Below, piece after piece: positions 1 through 11,029 of a stretch of DNA of 64,000 nt. Made by a program: the position numbers and the translations under genes. The stretch is from Diabrotica undecimpunctata (Eukaryota; Arthropoda; Insecta; Coleoptera; Chrysomelidae), in assembly GCF_040954645.1 (NCBI RefSeq), contig NC_092809.1, positions 77,578,935-77,642,934 on the forward strand, in the 5' to 3' direction. Position 1 is the first letter of the stretch, and each line of letters begins with the position of its first letter. The notes under the pieces were generated by a model, which saw only the letters and a list, made by a program, of their open reading frames with translations, was not told the DNA's origin and ran no database searches.

Positions 1-184
1 ATTTTACACGCGGACAAAATGATAATGATTTTTTTCTTAAATATTTGAAACTTTCGTTTTTGCAGCACTTGAAAGAAAAAAATATAGATCCGGAAGTACT
101 ATAAAATTAAAAAATCAAATAATATAAGAGATTTAAAAAAAACTTACAGAGGAGTAAAGATTTCCAGTGTATATTGGTATATTT
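1..184. other. AT-rich sequence, no feature seen
   Basis: I see no coding potential, repeat arm or splice-bounded exon in this edge segment. It is AT-rich and runs directly into the foldback repeat that follows. Confidence 0.4.
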
Positions 185-790
185 TATTTTATTAAAAAAT
201 AATTAAATTTTGCCAAAAAGTATTACAATTTTTCAAAACGTTTTCAGTCAAGTCCATCATCAGGACCATCATCAGTAAAAAAGCATTTAAAGTAGTTAAA
301 ACTAGCTAGTGAAATAGGTTTAAAATCTTTAAATTAGATGACAATGATGCTTATATTTATTTATTAAACTAATGACACGAGGTAGATGTTATAAGATTAC
401 ACCTATAGGGAACATATTTTTTCCCTGCTCGAAAGTTGGACTACTTTGTCCACCGGTTAATGCCAGCCAACGAATAAAACGATCCAAACGATTAACTTTT
501 TGTTTCTGTTGTTGAAAAGAAGTAGAAATAACCGGTGGACAAAGTAGTCATCTTTTGATTAGGGAAAAAGTATGTTTCCTATATGTGAAATCCTATAACA
601 TTGCCCTGGTGTCATTAGTTTAATAAATATAACCATGATTGTCATCTAATTTAAAGGTTTTTAAACCTTCTGCAGTAGCTAGTTTAAACACTTTTAAAAT
701 GTTTCACTGATGATGGTCCGAATAGACCGAAAACGTTTTGAAAAATTGTAATTCTTTTTGGATTAATTAAAATGAAATTTTTAAAAAATA
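185..790. repeat. Foldback (long inverted repeat) element
   Basis: Two arms of roughly 260-280 bp face each other around a loop of about 70 bp (461-528). The outer ends share ACAATTTTTCAAAACG read in from both sides (about 228-243 and the complement near 734-750). The inner ends share TTTGTCCACCGGTTA on the left (about 446-459) and its complement on the right. The arms are diverged but alignable throughout, including a copy of CTGATGATGGTCC in each. This is a MITE-like or foldback repeat, or two head-to-head copies of a retroelement end. I did not find a clear target duplication. Confidence 0.75.
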
Positions 791-1746
791 AGTTTTTTTT
801 AAACTATGGTATACAGTCAACCACTCTGATTTTCCCCTTTTACTTTGTAAACAAGGGATGGTACTAAGTACACTGAAACTTTGTTGTCAGCGATTCGTAC
901 TACAGTTTTACGAAAAAAGGTTTTATAAACATGTGTAATAAGTTTTGTTCTTTATTAAAATACAGAAATTTACTAGACTGCATCTTCGTATACAAAACAC
1001 TAAAATTTTCACTAAAAACAGGAGCCACATTGGACAAACTAAAATCAAAGACCTTAATTCTCGCACCTCAAAGATCAGGTGCTTGAAGTGCCAAAAGTCC
1101 AAAAGTGAATACCAGAAAAATTGTAAAACAGATTATAGTATAGTTTGGAAATTGTAGACACGAAATTATAAGTAATGGTAATAATGTGAATAAATTTACG
1201 TGAACATGTATCAGAGGTGAAATTATTGCATAAATTACAAATTTTGTGATTACCAGATCCACAAGGTCTGCTATTTTTCAGTCTTTTAATTAGCAATTCA
1301 TATAATTCGTTGACATCATTATCAAGTACAAATGTAGGATCTTACAAAGTAAAATTTATAAAAATATGATTGATACTAAATGATCGATGATATGGCCAAA
1401 AGACATTATCACTAAATTGATACAGTTTCTACAAGTTTATTGTAGTTAGAATTCGTTTTATATGAATCGTTTTATAATATATGTTAGGTATATAAATATG
1501 TTAGATAATTAAATATTATATTAAGTTTCTATCTTAAAGTTTATATCTTATAAGTGACTATCTTTCCAAAACCGCCTCTAAGGATTCAAAGAAGCTATTA
1601 AAATTTATAGGAGGAGATCTATAGAAGTCTAACGTACATAAAGACGTTTTATAGATGAAATACCATTTATTTCAAAATACTTTTCAGTAAAATATTTGTC
1701 AAGACTTGTTACATTACAAAACAATTGTTTTTTACGCAAATTGCCG
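791..1746. other. No gene recognised
   Basis: Short open frames exist here, for example about 70 codons at 945-1157 on the plus strand. They have no recognisable domain, and overlapping antisense frames of equal length suggest chance. No repeat structure is apparent. Confidence 0.4.
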
Positions 1747-1781
1747 TATCACACCCAATACCTGAGGTATTGGGTGTGATA
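1747..1781. repeat. Near-perfect 35-bp palindrome
   Basis: Arms 1747-1763 and 1765-1781 are exact reverse complements around a single central base (1764). The left arm reads TATCACACCCAATACCT. The sequence could extrude as a cruciform or fold as a hairpin RNA. No flanking element explains it. Confidence 0.85.
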
Positions 1782-2202
1782 ATATATGATAGACGCTGAA
1801 GGTTTCCATATTTGAGACAAAAAAGAAAATTTATAGCATTTAAAAACTTATTAATACTCAAACTTTACATTTAAACATAAAAAAAATGCTTTAGTTTGCT
1901 CCCAACTACAATTTCACTTTTTTTAATTTTTTTGAGAATTCCCAATATATTGTTTACCAACAATTGGTTTACTATTAGCTAACTCTGAAGTACTTCAGTA
2001 TTATAGGTGACCTGAAGCCATTGACACGTTTTTATAGAGTGGAAATAAGAGAAACAAATATGGAAGGCAAAAATAGTCAAAGGAAACGTCGTCGGCAAAA
2101 TTTTTCGCAAGGTGAAAGAAATTATTATATACGTGTATTTTAGACTTCGTGAAAGTAAGAAAATATGTTGGTCAATGACGTTGTTATTATATGTAACCAT
2201 TT

Positions 2203-2210
2203 GACTAAAT
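2203..2210. repeat. Left target-site duplication of the hAT element
   Basis: GACTAAAT sits immediately outside the left terminal repeat. The partner at 4816-4823 reads GACTAAAG, so 7 of 8 bases match, the length expected for hAT integration. Confidence 0.8.
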
Positions 2211-4815
2211 CAGGGATGCACAGACTTATTAAGACTAGGGGCCACTCGGGCAAATCATGAACTGATGGCCGTCCGGCCGCCAGAAGTATAGGTAATTAAA
2301 GACAATAAAGAATTGATAATAATTTATTAAAATTGAAAAATAATTTAATAATTTGAAGCGTGGCACTGCATAGTGCTTACAATCTTTTTTATATTTGGCT
2401 CAAATTTACTTGTAGCAACACGTAAAACTGCGTCCAAACTTTCATTTGCAAGGCGGTTTCGATTTTTTGTTTTATTATTATTTAGTATTGAAAAAGTTTG
2501 TTCACATATATAGGTAGAACCAAAGAAGCTGGCACATTTCAGAGCGTTTATGCGCAACTCTTCGTACATATTTTTATCAATGCAGCGGTAAAAGTTCAGC
2601 AAGTCTCCTTCGTTGAATTTGTTGCGTAAATCTTGGTCGTTTTGAATGTCGATAATTTCTAACTACATTGACTCTAGCGCATTTTCAACTGAAGGGTTTC
2701 ACTTTTTTAAACTCCGAAAATCTTTCTTGAAAAGATTGAATTAAAATATCTAGCTTTTCTACATAACTGAAATTAATCGCAGTTTTGTTGAATTTTTCAG
2801 CCATTTTCGGAAAATGATTGTAATTTCCAGAATTCAACTGTGATCTGAAAAGTGTCAGCTTGCATTGAAAGGATGATACATGAGCGTAGAGCTGGGATAT
2901 CAGTTGATTTTTGCCTTGAAGCCGTGTGTTCAAGACATTCAAATGATTTGTAACGTCAACTAAAAAAGCCAAATCACACAACCAATCAGGATTTTTAAGT
3001 TCCGGGACATCCCTTTGCTTTTCCGCCAGAAATATTCCAATTTCTTCTATTAAATTTAGAAATCGTTCCAGTGCCTATCCACGACTTAGCCACCTTACTT
3101 CTGTATAATACAGTAAATCTCCGTATTCGCTTTCGATGTCATCAAGGAATTGTTTGAATTGTCTGTGATTGAGTCCTCGTGATTTTATGAAATTTACAAT
3201 CGAAACTACCACTTTCATGACATTTTGAAATTCAATTTTTTTAGAACAGAGGGCTTCTTGGTGTATAATGCAGTGAAACTGCATAAGATCTTCAGCGTTT
3301 ATGTTTTTTTCTTGCAGATGCTTTTTCAGCAAAGTAACTAGCCCGGAATTGACACCAATCATCGAAGGAGCACCGTCAGTCGCAACTCCCGATAATTTTG
3401 ATAAGTCCCAATCAGTTTTTGAACACTCATCCAAAAGAACATTGAGTATATCAACTCCTTTGGTTTGACCTTTCAATGAACACATTCCTAATAACTCTTC
3501 TGACTTCAAAATCTTGAGTAACACCTCGTATGAATATGAGAAGTTGAGCTGTGGAACTAATATCAGTGGATTCGTCGAGTGCTAATGAAAAAAATTCAAT
3601 GATCTTAGTTTTTTCAATTAATTGTTCCGCAATATTACCTGACAAAGATATTATTCGTCTTTGGATAGTCATACGATTCAGTTGAATTATCTCAAACTTT
3701 TTTGATGCTTCTGGACACATTTTCTTAGCGGCAATTTCTATGCATTCTTTTACAAAATCGCCATCATTGAAGGGGCGACTTCGCTTTGCTATCATTCGAG
3801 AAATTTCATAACTAACTTCTGTAGATGTTTCTGAATCTTGAATGGGTTTTGTAAACATAGCTTGCTGACCAATAAGCTCCCGTTTTAAAGACAACATTTT
3901 TTGCTTTCTTAATTCGCCTGTAAACTTGGTAAAAGAAGGATGCTGCGTTTCATAGTGCATTTTTACATTATATTCCTTTGCAATCGCAACAGAATTCTTG
4001 CAAATTAAACAAACGACTTTATTATGCGACCATACAAAAAGTATTTCTTAGTCCAAATTTCTTGAAACTGCCGATTTTCATCTTTAACCTTACGTTTTTT
4101 ACTAGGTCCTGGCTTCTCCATGTTGCGTTCTAATCCTGGCTAGGATTAACACAGCACCTGAAAACAATTACAGGACCTACTTAAATTACCCATCCTTTTT
4201 TAAATTATCAAAAATAATTGATTGAATATTATTCCTAAGAAATTTTAAGATTTTTATACAGATTTTATATCTGAAATAATGACGTAATTATTACAATTAG
4301 AGAAATTCTGATAAAAATAGTAATTTCTTTGTTTTATTTTAATATTTGGCCAACATAAAAGCTAAATTTGATTAAATATGTAGGAAAACACTTATTAATA
4401 ACAGAGTTTTACTTACGATTTCACAACACAATTATACACGGCACTTGACGGGTTAATACTGCAATAGTAAATCGACGTGTAACTGTACTCTGTGCATACG
4501 ACTTTGATACGACTGTGGAAGCTTCGTATTCCTACGCGAGCAATCGGGAATTCGGGACTACTGCTATCTCGCTTGCTCGCACCGCGCTAGAACATTCTTG
4601 ATTTCTCTACTATTTTAAACTTTATATAAAGGCAGCAAGCGATGTTACTTGACTTAGTATTTTTGGGCACTAGATTCAAATTACTTTTCGAACATATTTT
4701 TTTTTGGTTTTATTCTGGAATAGAATTAAATAGTTTTCGAATGTAGAAGAGTATTATTTTTGCTGTCGGCGGGCCACCAGTATTCGGCCGGCGGGCCGCG
4801 GTCTGTGCATCCATG
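2211..4815 (-). mobile_element. Full-length hAT superfamily transposon
   Basis: The ends are short imperfect inverted repeats: CAGGGATGCACAGAC at 2211-2225 and, read inward from 4815, CATGGATGCACAGAC. GC-rich subterminal stretches follow on each side (around 2262-2282 and 4766-4800), giving alternating GGCC/CCGG clusters unlike the AT-rich surroundings. An 8-bp duplication flanks the element. Inside is a single decayed transposase gene on the minus strand. The structure shows a once-autonomous element about 2.6 kb long, inserted in the coding region of an older DDE_3-type transposon. Confidence 0.88.
2345..4121 (-). pseudogene. hAT transposase, GTF2IRD2/ZBED-like, decayed
   Basis: The likely start is the ATG at 4121. 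A basic N-terminus is followed by a zinc-finger-like C-x2-C...H-x4-H segment (about 3960-4020). The RNase-H-like core includes L-D-E-S-T-D-I near 3560-3590, the usual first catalytic Asp region, and G-V-A-T-D-G-A-P-S-M near 3350-3400. The end (2345-2602) carries the hAT C-terminal dimerisation block with C-E-Q-T-F-S-I and N-R-L. Insect relatives are often annotated as GTF2IRD2-like or zinc-finger BED-type proteins. The gene is broken by frameshifts near 4040, 3500 and 2690 and an in-frame TAG at 3077-3075. It would have catalysed excision and reinsertion of its own element; this copy cannot be functional. Confidence 0.88.
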
Positions 4816-4823
4816 GACTAAAG
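4816..4823. repeat. Right target-site duplication of the hAT element
   Basis: GACTAAAG, matching 7 of 8 bases of the left copy at 2203-2210. Confidence 0.8.
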
Positions 4824-5317
4824 TGTCAACGAGAAGTGTTATGTCTGTTGAAAAAATTAAAAGGAAAGAGGAAGAAAACTATTCAGCTTGAAGAGGATAT
4901 TGTATATACTATACGAAGAAAATTCCGTGCTTTCTTTTGCTGAAATGAAATTCCGATATTAAAGGAAGTCGCAGCCAAAATAGATTCCGACAATTTGATA
5001 GCCAAAATATCATGCCGTGTATTATTGCAAACATTAAGGCAAATGAACATTAAATATATGAAAAGAAGTAGAAATAATATTCTTACAGCTAGAGAAAATA
5101 TTATTTTGTGGCGGAGACATTACCTAAAAGCAATCCAAGACTATCGTAATAAAGGAAGAAAAATCTACTATTTATACGAAACTTGGTTAAACTAAGACAA
5201 TACTGTCTAAAAAATCCAAGAAAAGTAATGACTATCATAAAGAAGAGTACGCTGAAACGGTTGGTTTTCCAAGATTTGATTAAACCTTAGACCAAATTCT
5301 GTCGTCGACAGTTTCTG

Positions 5318-5870
5318 TTTCTATTGTAAATTCAATATTACTACGAAGTGAATTATTACACGATAAAAATTGGTCAAGTTGCCTGTTAGTTCCTGTAACA
5401 CATACCAATACATCGTCTTCGTATATCCACCAATACAAAAACTGAATACGGGATGTTTTGAAATCTTTGTCTCTAGATGATCCATAAAAATATGTGATGG
5501 ACTTAGCGGATTACCCATTGTAAGTCCTCTATTGTTATTTGTATATATTTGATTATTAAATTCAAAGTAGTCCTGGTTTATGCAAATTTCAAGAAGATGT
5601 AAAACTTCAGATGTAATGATTTAGATGACAAGTAAAATTTAGATCCTGCAAAATCAGGACTAGTTTCAAAAAGAGTTGTGGAGTGTTTACACACGCTTAT
5701 CAACCTCCCGTGTCTTGTCGGGTAATTATGAAAGTCAGAGTTGAGGGTAAAATTTTGAAATTTAGTTTTGACGTGAATAATACACTTATAAATATAAAAA
5801 GCATGGAAAGTCAACAGTCTGTGTTCAACGAAATATTTACGACATTGTAACATTTTTTTATACAATTAAA
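5318..5870 (-). pseudogene. Penelope-like element reverse transcriptase fragment
   Basis: Read on the minus strand, the segment near 5600-5480 gives a helix followed by T-M-G-N-P-L-S-P, then I-F-M-D-H-L-E-T-K, and a residual W-Y-V-x block where Penelope-like RTs carry the Y-V-D-D catalytic motif. The G-N-P-L-S-P plus M-D-H-L-E combination is characteristic of Penelope-like RT rather than LINE or LTR RT. Several frameshifts break the frame, and only the central RT is present. A separate Penelope-like 3' fragment lies at 8998-9300. The remaining sequence to about 5870 is less certain. Confidence 0.65.
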
Positions 5871-7640
5871 ATATTAAATAATTTTTTAATCCGTTTACCC
5901 CTGTTGCTGAGACGCCGATGGCCGTATTTGCAAACAATATATAGGTGGTCGTGTTTACCATTAGGAAATTTCATTGGAATCTACCGACTATCTCAAAACA
6001 CGAAAGGTCCGACTTATTAAGGATGCCGGGTTGGTTAATCCTCGGTTAATTCTTTCCGGTCAGCCGATTTCTGTTTGATAAATTTAATAAACATCATCGA
6101 AAGCACGTTTTAGTATTTTTCTAAGAGAACCTAATCCAAAAGGATTTATCTTTCATCACGTCCTAACTAGAAGGGTCCCGTTATTTTCGATATTCGTTCG
6201 AACCTTTTATATTCTTAGAAATGGATACAGGCTGGCTTGTCATTTTTAAGTGGGGGATATGCCACCTTTTTTTGGGTAGTTTGGTAAATTTGAAGAGGAA
6301 GAAGATCACTTCTGGCAGGGCGATCTTTGAGTAAAGAGGCTTGCTTATATTACCGTCTCTGTGTTATCTTACCGCCTCTGTGAATTTTTTCTTTAAGTGT
6401 GTATACACTTAGATGTTTCAGTTTCCTAATCTAATACCATATTAGATTAAAGATTGGTATAAACTACCTTTACTTTAATTAACTTCAGTGTTTAATACAA
6501 GTAAAGTATTATGATAGTTTCAGTGAAGAGTGCAGTAAGGTTTATCGTAAGTTGTCATAATCATATTATCTTCAACTATCTGGGCGAATCTCCGTCGACT
6601 ATTTCTTCTCCTGTAGTTAAGGTCAACTACTGAGTTAGCATTCAATCAAGGAACATTTAATATTTTCATACGAACTTTTAATCAGCTATTCTAAATTACA
6701 AACATTTAATTCTCAGTTAATCATTAAATAACAGTGCGAGACAGATAATTATCTTAATACCAAGTGCCGGTTGGTTTAATTTTTATAATACGGAATTCTT
6801 GAAACCTTTTTGTATTCTTTAGAATTTAAATTTAATCATTTTGTTATTTGCTATAATTGTTATACATTTTTACCCGTTATCTCGGGATAAGCCCATAAAC
6901 AGAAAAGAGAGATTTCTTTAATCAACTCTAGTTGAAGATTTCTAAATAGTATCAGGCTCTCGTCGCTGATAATTTAAACTGTGCATGATTTTATTATATT
7001 ATTGTACTTGTAAAGGTATTTCCTTAATTATAATACTGTTTATTGTTATATGAATACCACCATTAATAATTGATGATGCATTTTTTTTTACATGTGTGTA
7101 CATTCAGCTACCTATATCATAGTGGTGTTGAATTAATTGTTTTGTTTCATCAATGAATTTTATTTCTCGACTCTTAATAAGTTTCCTGATATAACAATAC
7201 CTCTAAATGTTTGTTTATTATATTAAATAATTATACCTTCGACCAGAAGAAAGATCAGGCTGATTAAGTTTCGTAGGTAAGTAGGGGGACGGAGTCCACC
7301 TAATATATTTATTATTTGTTTATATAGTGTGTTGACCAAATTTATTAAATAATTAACTGTTGATATCTTTCCTTGGATTTGGTCTCAGAACGTAAATATC
7401 TTTCCTTACCTCTTTTTTTAAGGTTTTTTAATTTTCTCCTTGAACCCAAAAAGTTAAGTGGCGCCCTGTTTCTATCTTATCTCATTTTCGGTAATTTTAC
7501 CCGTCTATCTTTTTGTTTATTTCTATATCTTTCCTAATTTCTCTTATCCTATTCTAACTTTACTTATTTCGTCCGTTGGACCCATTCCCGGTTCCAAAAG
7601 CTAGTTTCGAACCCACGACTTGCTCTCCACCAACCATCTG
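5871..7640. other. Long non-coding stretch; possible LTR end and primer-binding site near 7452
   Basis: No convincing coding sequence is present. At 7452-7466 the sequence AGTTAAGTGGCGCCC resembles an LTR terminus followed by a TGGCGC-type primer-binding site; element A in this window has CTTAAGTGGCGCATT at its own LTR/PBS junction. If real, the AT-rich sequence upstream could be a solo or truncated LTR, but no second copy lies in the window and the 5' boundary is undefined. Confidence 0.25.
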
Positions 7641-7767
7641 GGTGCCGTTCGCAGTGTCTTTATTGGCGACCTTTCTAGCACCATCCAAAAAAGGTTTCCG
7701 AGGTTACAACATGATACACACTTATCAATTGATTGGTATTAAATAGAGTTTTCAACTGAAGGATTGC

Positions 7768-7775
7768 ATAGTAAC
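7768..7775. repeat. Target-site duplication ATAGTAAC (left)
   Basis: Perfect 8-bp match to 8191-8198, directly flanking the MITE at 7776-8190. Confidence 0.9.
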
Positions 7776-8190
7776 CATCGAGCAAAAAGACAAAAGAGGG
7801 AATCTAATCGTTATGAAAAGGCGACCAAAAAAGTGGCCTCTGATGGCGGACATATCCGGAAATGTGAATGCGCCAAATTTAAATTTTCCGACACTTATTA
7901 ACAGTAGCTAGAAAACAGTTTTCAGAATGTGTCTTAGACGAGAAAATTTTAATTAAATATTAACGATAACAGTCTAAAATGTGAAACAATTGTTAAAAAA
8001 CTTCAATATAAATAAGATTTCATGTGACAGTTGGGACAAATAATAACATAACCCAACTAAATTTGATTTCTTAAACAAGGAAAGACTCTCTTTCCTTGTT
8101 TAATTTGGCCTCTCAAGATGGCACTTCCTGTCTAACAATATTTTTGCCCCCACTACCTTTACATTCCCTCTTTTGTCTTTTTGCTCGATG
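7776..8190. mobile_element. 415-bp MITE with 28-bp TIRs and 8-bp TSD
   Basis: The terminal inverted repeats begin CATCGAGCAAAAAGACAAAA and are perfect for about 28 bp (7776-7803 and the complement at 8163-8190). The 8-bp duplication ATAGTAAC is exact. No ORF is present, so it is non-autonomous. The 8-bp TSD fits hAT or P superfamily, and the CAT start resembles P-type ends, but the family is not established. It lies inside a LINE RT relic, so it is younger than that LINE. Confidence 0.92.
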
Positions 8191-8198
8191 ATAGTAAC
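8191..8198. repeat. Target-site duplication ATAGTAAC (right)
   Basis: Perfect copy of 7768-7775. Confidence 0.9.
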
Positions 8199-8997
8199 CC
8201 CCTTATTCATTGTTTTGCAGACTTTAGTAACATTTTCATCCCATGTCATATACTTTCTAGAATGCTACCAAGAAATAATGTTGTATCACTAAAAGGTATT
8301 TCCTCAGAACTAACTGTGATCGTATAATCATGGGATGGCTTACAACGCGAGTAGAACTGCATACAAATAGTTTTCTTTGCATTTACCATTAAAGAGTTCC
8401 TTTACACCAGGTTGTAAATTCCTGTGCTACCAAGTTCATTTTTGATATGAGTTCGACTTCAGTTGACAAGTCAACTACAATTGTTGAATCATCTGCATAG
8501 AAAACTATATGATCTGCAGTTAAAAAATTTATCAAATCATTGACATATAAAAGAAATATTAAGGGCCCCAATACGGAGCCTTGCGGTACACCTTGATCAA
8601 TATTAAAAACAGATGACTTCTTATTATCGACTTTTACTAGGAATTTACGATGTTGTAAGTATGATCTTAACCAGTTCAAACAAATGACCCCGAAAACCAA
8701 GGGCTTCTAATTTATGCAGTATAATTTTAATGTCAATAGAGTTAAAAGCCTTAGTTAAGTCAAAAAAGAGTGCACCCACATACCTTTTTCGATCCAAAAC
8801 AGCGTGGATATAATTACATAATGAAATAGAAGCACTCTCTGTAGATTTATTGGGAAGAAACCCATGCTGGCATTTATTTAAGATATCATATTTATTTAGA
8901 AAATTTAACATTTTATTGTAAATACACTTTTCGATAATCTTATGTTCTATATCTCTTTTATGTTCTATAGCAGAACATAAAATGGATTTCAATAATA

Positions 8998-9300
8998 GTA
9001 AAAGAGATTCTACATACGCACTTCGCCTTCTAGATCATAATCATTCTGTTAATGACGAATTTCAAATTCTTCACATTCAAAATAAAGGCCTTAACCTGTC
9101 TTAACATACATGACATAATTTTGAATGACCAACTTAAGACAAACAGTTCTCCTCTCCTCAACCTAATCAGTTAAAGACTATAAAGAGTAAACGCATACCA
9201 AAAATAGATCACTTGCGAAAGACACTTTGCCGAAACAGCTGTAGTGATAAGATATTATAATAAATTTTGTGGAAGTTTTGAAAACAAAGTTTTCAGTGTT
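8998..9300 (+). pseudogene. Penelope-like element 3' end (GIY-YIG domain C-terminus)
   Basis: The plus strand encodes S-T-Y-A-L-R-L-L-D-H-N-H-S-V-N-D-E-F, then I-L-H-I-Q-N-K-G-L, and after a deletion L-N-D-Q-L-x-T-N-S-S-P-L-L-N-L. This is the typical C-terminal tail of the Penelope-like polyprotein behind the GIY-YIG endonuclease. It is followed by an untranslated tail (about 9205-9300) containing GCCGAAACAGCTGTAGTGAT, a conserved-looking end. RT and the endonuclease core are absent, so this is a 3' fragment, and stops are present. Confidence 0.6.
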
Positions 9301-10254
9301 TTATTGTTATATTTATTAAACCCATATTATATTCGAACAAAGAACTGCAAGTACTATCAATGGGAGGAAAATACAATACCTACTTGGAAATTAATCATCT
9401 AAAATCAAAATGAAACCACAATTTGAATTTAAAATGTTTATTTTAACGTTTCGCTTTCGAAATGCATTATTTCTCTCGGGCAAATGCATTATTTGCCCGA
9501 GATTATAATGTCCGAGAACAGAATCTAAGAGTAACGGAATCTAAGAGATTTCCTTATTTAGTTCTATGCGAATTATACCGTACCTCGGTTGAATAGACAT
9601 ATCCTAATTTAAATAAATTATCACGTACTTTAGGAATATCTTCGCGTAGTCGTGACGTCATAGTGGGTGAGATTGCGGCAGATTTCGAGGACAGTTACGT
9701 GATTCTATAGTAGCATGTTCCGTAATTTAAACTAATTCAAAATGCAGATAGGTACATATACATACACAAAAACATGTTTTTAGTTCATGGTAAATATGTA
9801 GGTAAACAAACATGAATACGCGTTTATATCCGTGAATGCCGATTATAAACTCTTTCATTTTAAAGTTAGTTTGGCATATATTTAATCTCGGTTTTTAATG
9901 TTTACACAGTTTACAAGTCAATTTAATATCTAAAAAAGTTGATCACACAGGTCAACAAAAAAATTTTTTTGAGTCTGTTATTTAGTAAATATTTTCTGTT
10001 TGTATACATCGAAAATTAAGCAGAAACTCCATAAATAATAAATATGGTTTGCTTTTGTACCTTTATATAATTAAAAATAAGTACACGGTGTTTTGTCAGA
10101 TTTTTTGAGGAGTCGGTGCATTTAAGATGCAAGAAGCAAGAGAGATGTGACGGGGGACTGTGGCCACTGTGGGTGTCAAGCGGGATGTGACAGACTGACA
10201 CCGTAGTATGCGCGTGAGCATTGCAAAAATGTAACGTATTTTATTTGTCGCGAA
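9301..10254. other. No gene recognised; contains an 11-bp hairpin
   Basis: The only structure I can support is the hairpin 9475-9501 (CTCGGGCAAAT and its complement ATTTGCCCGAG around GCATT). It follows a sequence ending in AACGTTTCGCTTTCGAAATG, which looks like a repeat end. The rest is AT-rich without domains. Confidence 0.4.
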
Positions 10255-10735
10255 GCCTAAAAATGTCCTCCCCTAATTTCTTCCAGTTCTGTCGGTGATG
10301 AGCTTCCTGCAGGCAATTCCCAGCGATTCTTTTGACGTCGTCTACCCATCGTGTAGGTGATCTACCTCTGCTTCTTCTGTCAGCTCGTGGTCTCCACACT
10401 GTAACTTTTTGGGTCTACCGCCCGTCATTCGTTCTGAACACATGGCCCACCCAGTTCCTCTTTAGCTATGCTATTATGCTGTATGACATCTGTGACGCCT
10501 GCCCTTCTTCTTATTTCTTCGTTTCTAACTAACTAGTTTCTAACTCTCTTTCTGTCTCTGAGAGTCAGTCCAAGTAGCGAGCGTTCCTTTCGTCTTTGGG
10601 CTACTCTGAGTTTGGTTGATGTAGCCTTAGCTAAGAAAAGTGTTTCAGCGCCGTAAGTCATGACTCGAAATACACATTAGTCGAACGTCTTCTTTTTTAA
10701 ATAACTTGGCATGTTGCTCTTGAAGATGTTTGATA
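10255..10735 (-). pseudogene. LINE 3' fragment (RTE-like endonuclease-RT C-terminus)
   Basis: The minus strand encodes, in shifting frames, the post-RT C-terminal region found in many insect endonuclease-reverse transcriptases: Y-G-A-E-T-L, K-L-R-V-A-Q-R, S-L-L-G-L-T-L-R-D-R, N-E-E-I-R-R-R-A-G-V-T-D-V-I, then a G-R-x-P-T-R-W-x-D-D-V region with R-I-A-G-N. The RT catalytic core is absent, so it is a strongly 5'-truncated copy, and frameshifts make it non-functional. The plus-strand frame at 10332-10532 is its shadow. Confidence 0.75.
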
Positions 10736-11029
10736 GAATCCATATGCTATATTTGCGGCGAATTCATTAAAGTGAGAGCCAAACAATTTTGATTGGCATC
10801 AAATATACAACTTTGTGAAGCATTTTAAGCTTATTTTAATTTACCCGTAAATCAAAATAAAATATGGGGAAACACTTCGAGGACTGAGAACCATAGGGTT
10901 CTAAGTGACAGTTAGTTTGTTTTTTAACAGAAATCTATTGTCCTTTGAATTCTGCATAGAATGGTATTGAAAGTTCTGCCATTCGTTGACAGATAGCGAC
11001 ACAGTCAACAGTGAAATATAGTCAAGTCA
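10736..11029. other. No gene recognised
   Basis: About 290 bp between two LINE relics. I see no domain or repeat boundary. Confidence 0.4.

Larger units (their letters stand above)
2050..5280 (+). mobile_element. IS630/DDE_3-type transposon relic, split by a hAT insertion
   Basis: Coding remnants lie on both sides of the hAT element. The left part starts at an ATG near 2059 and encodes a basic, KRRR-rich N-terminus. The right part (about 4824-5195) encodes a helix-turn-helix-like linker followed by W-R-R-x-Y-L-K-A-I and a motif ending Y-L-Y-E-T-W-L-N. That motif corresponds to the first catalytic Asp region (D-E-K-W-V-N) of the DDE_3-type transposase relic at 63455-62162, to which this copy is clearly related. 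Here the Asp codon is replaced by Tyr, and frameshifts and stops are frequent. The family mobilises by cut-and-paste; this copy is dead and was later used as a target by the hAT. TIRs were not identified. Confidence 0.7.
7690..8975 (-). pseudogene. Jockey/CR1-type LINE reverse transcriptase relic, split by a MITE
   Basis: From about 8960 downward the minus strand encodes RT palm and fingers: K-C-Q-H-G-F-L-P-N-K-S-T, F-F-D-L-T-K-A-F (first catalytic Asp), G-V-P-Q-G-S-V-L-G-P-L and F-Y-A-D-D-S-T (catalytic Asp pair near 8495). The frame continues in broken pieces past 8389 (L-F-L-G-S-I thumb motif near 8260) and resumes on the far side of the MITE at 7767-7690. Frameshifts occur near 8690 and at about 8390. 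The endonuclease domain is missing, so the copy is 5'-truncated. It would have copied its own RNA at a nicked target; this copy is inactive. Confidence 0.85.

Noticed and set aside
690..760. Hammerhead ribozyme at CTGATGATGGTCCGAATAGA...
   Set aside because: The CTGATGA core and a following GAA exist, but stem II needs an extra unpaired base after the core and a clear cleavage-site strand was not found. It is mentioned only as a structured-end possibility.
7590..7640. tRNA gene or tRNA-derived SINE, because of GGGTTCGAAAC on the minus strand
   Set aside because: A B-box-like motif exists, but the A-box spacing is wrong and no cloverleaf forms.
10332..10532. Plus-strand frame of 66 codons
   Set aside because: Shadow of the minus-strand LINE C-terminal domain.
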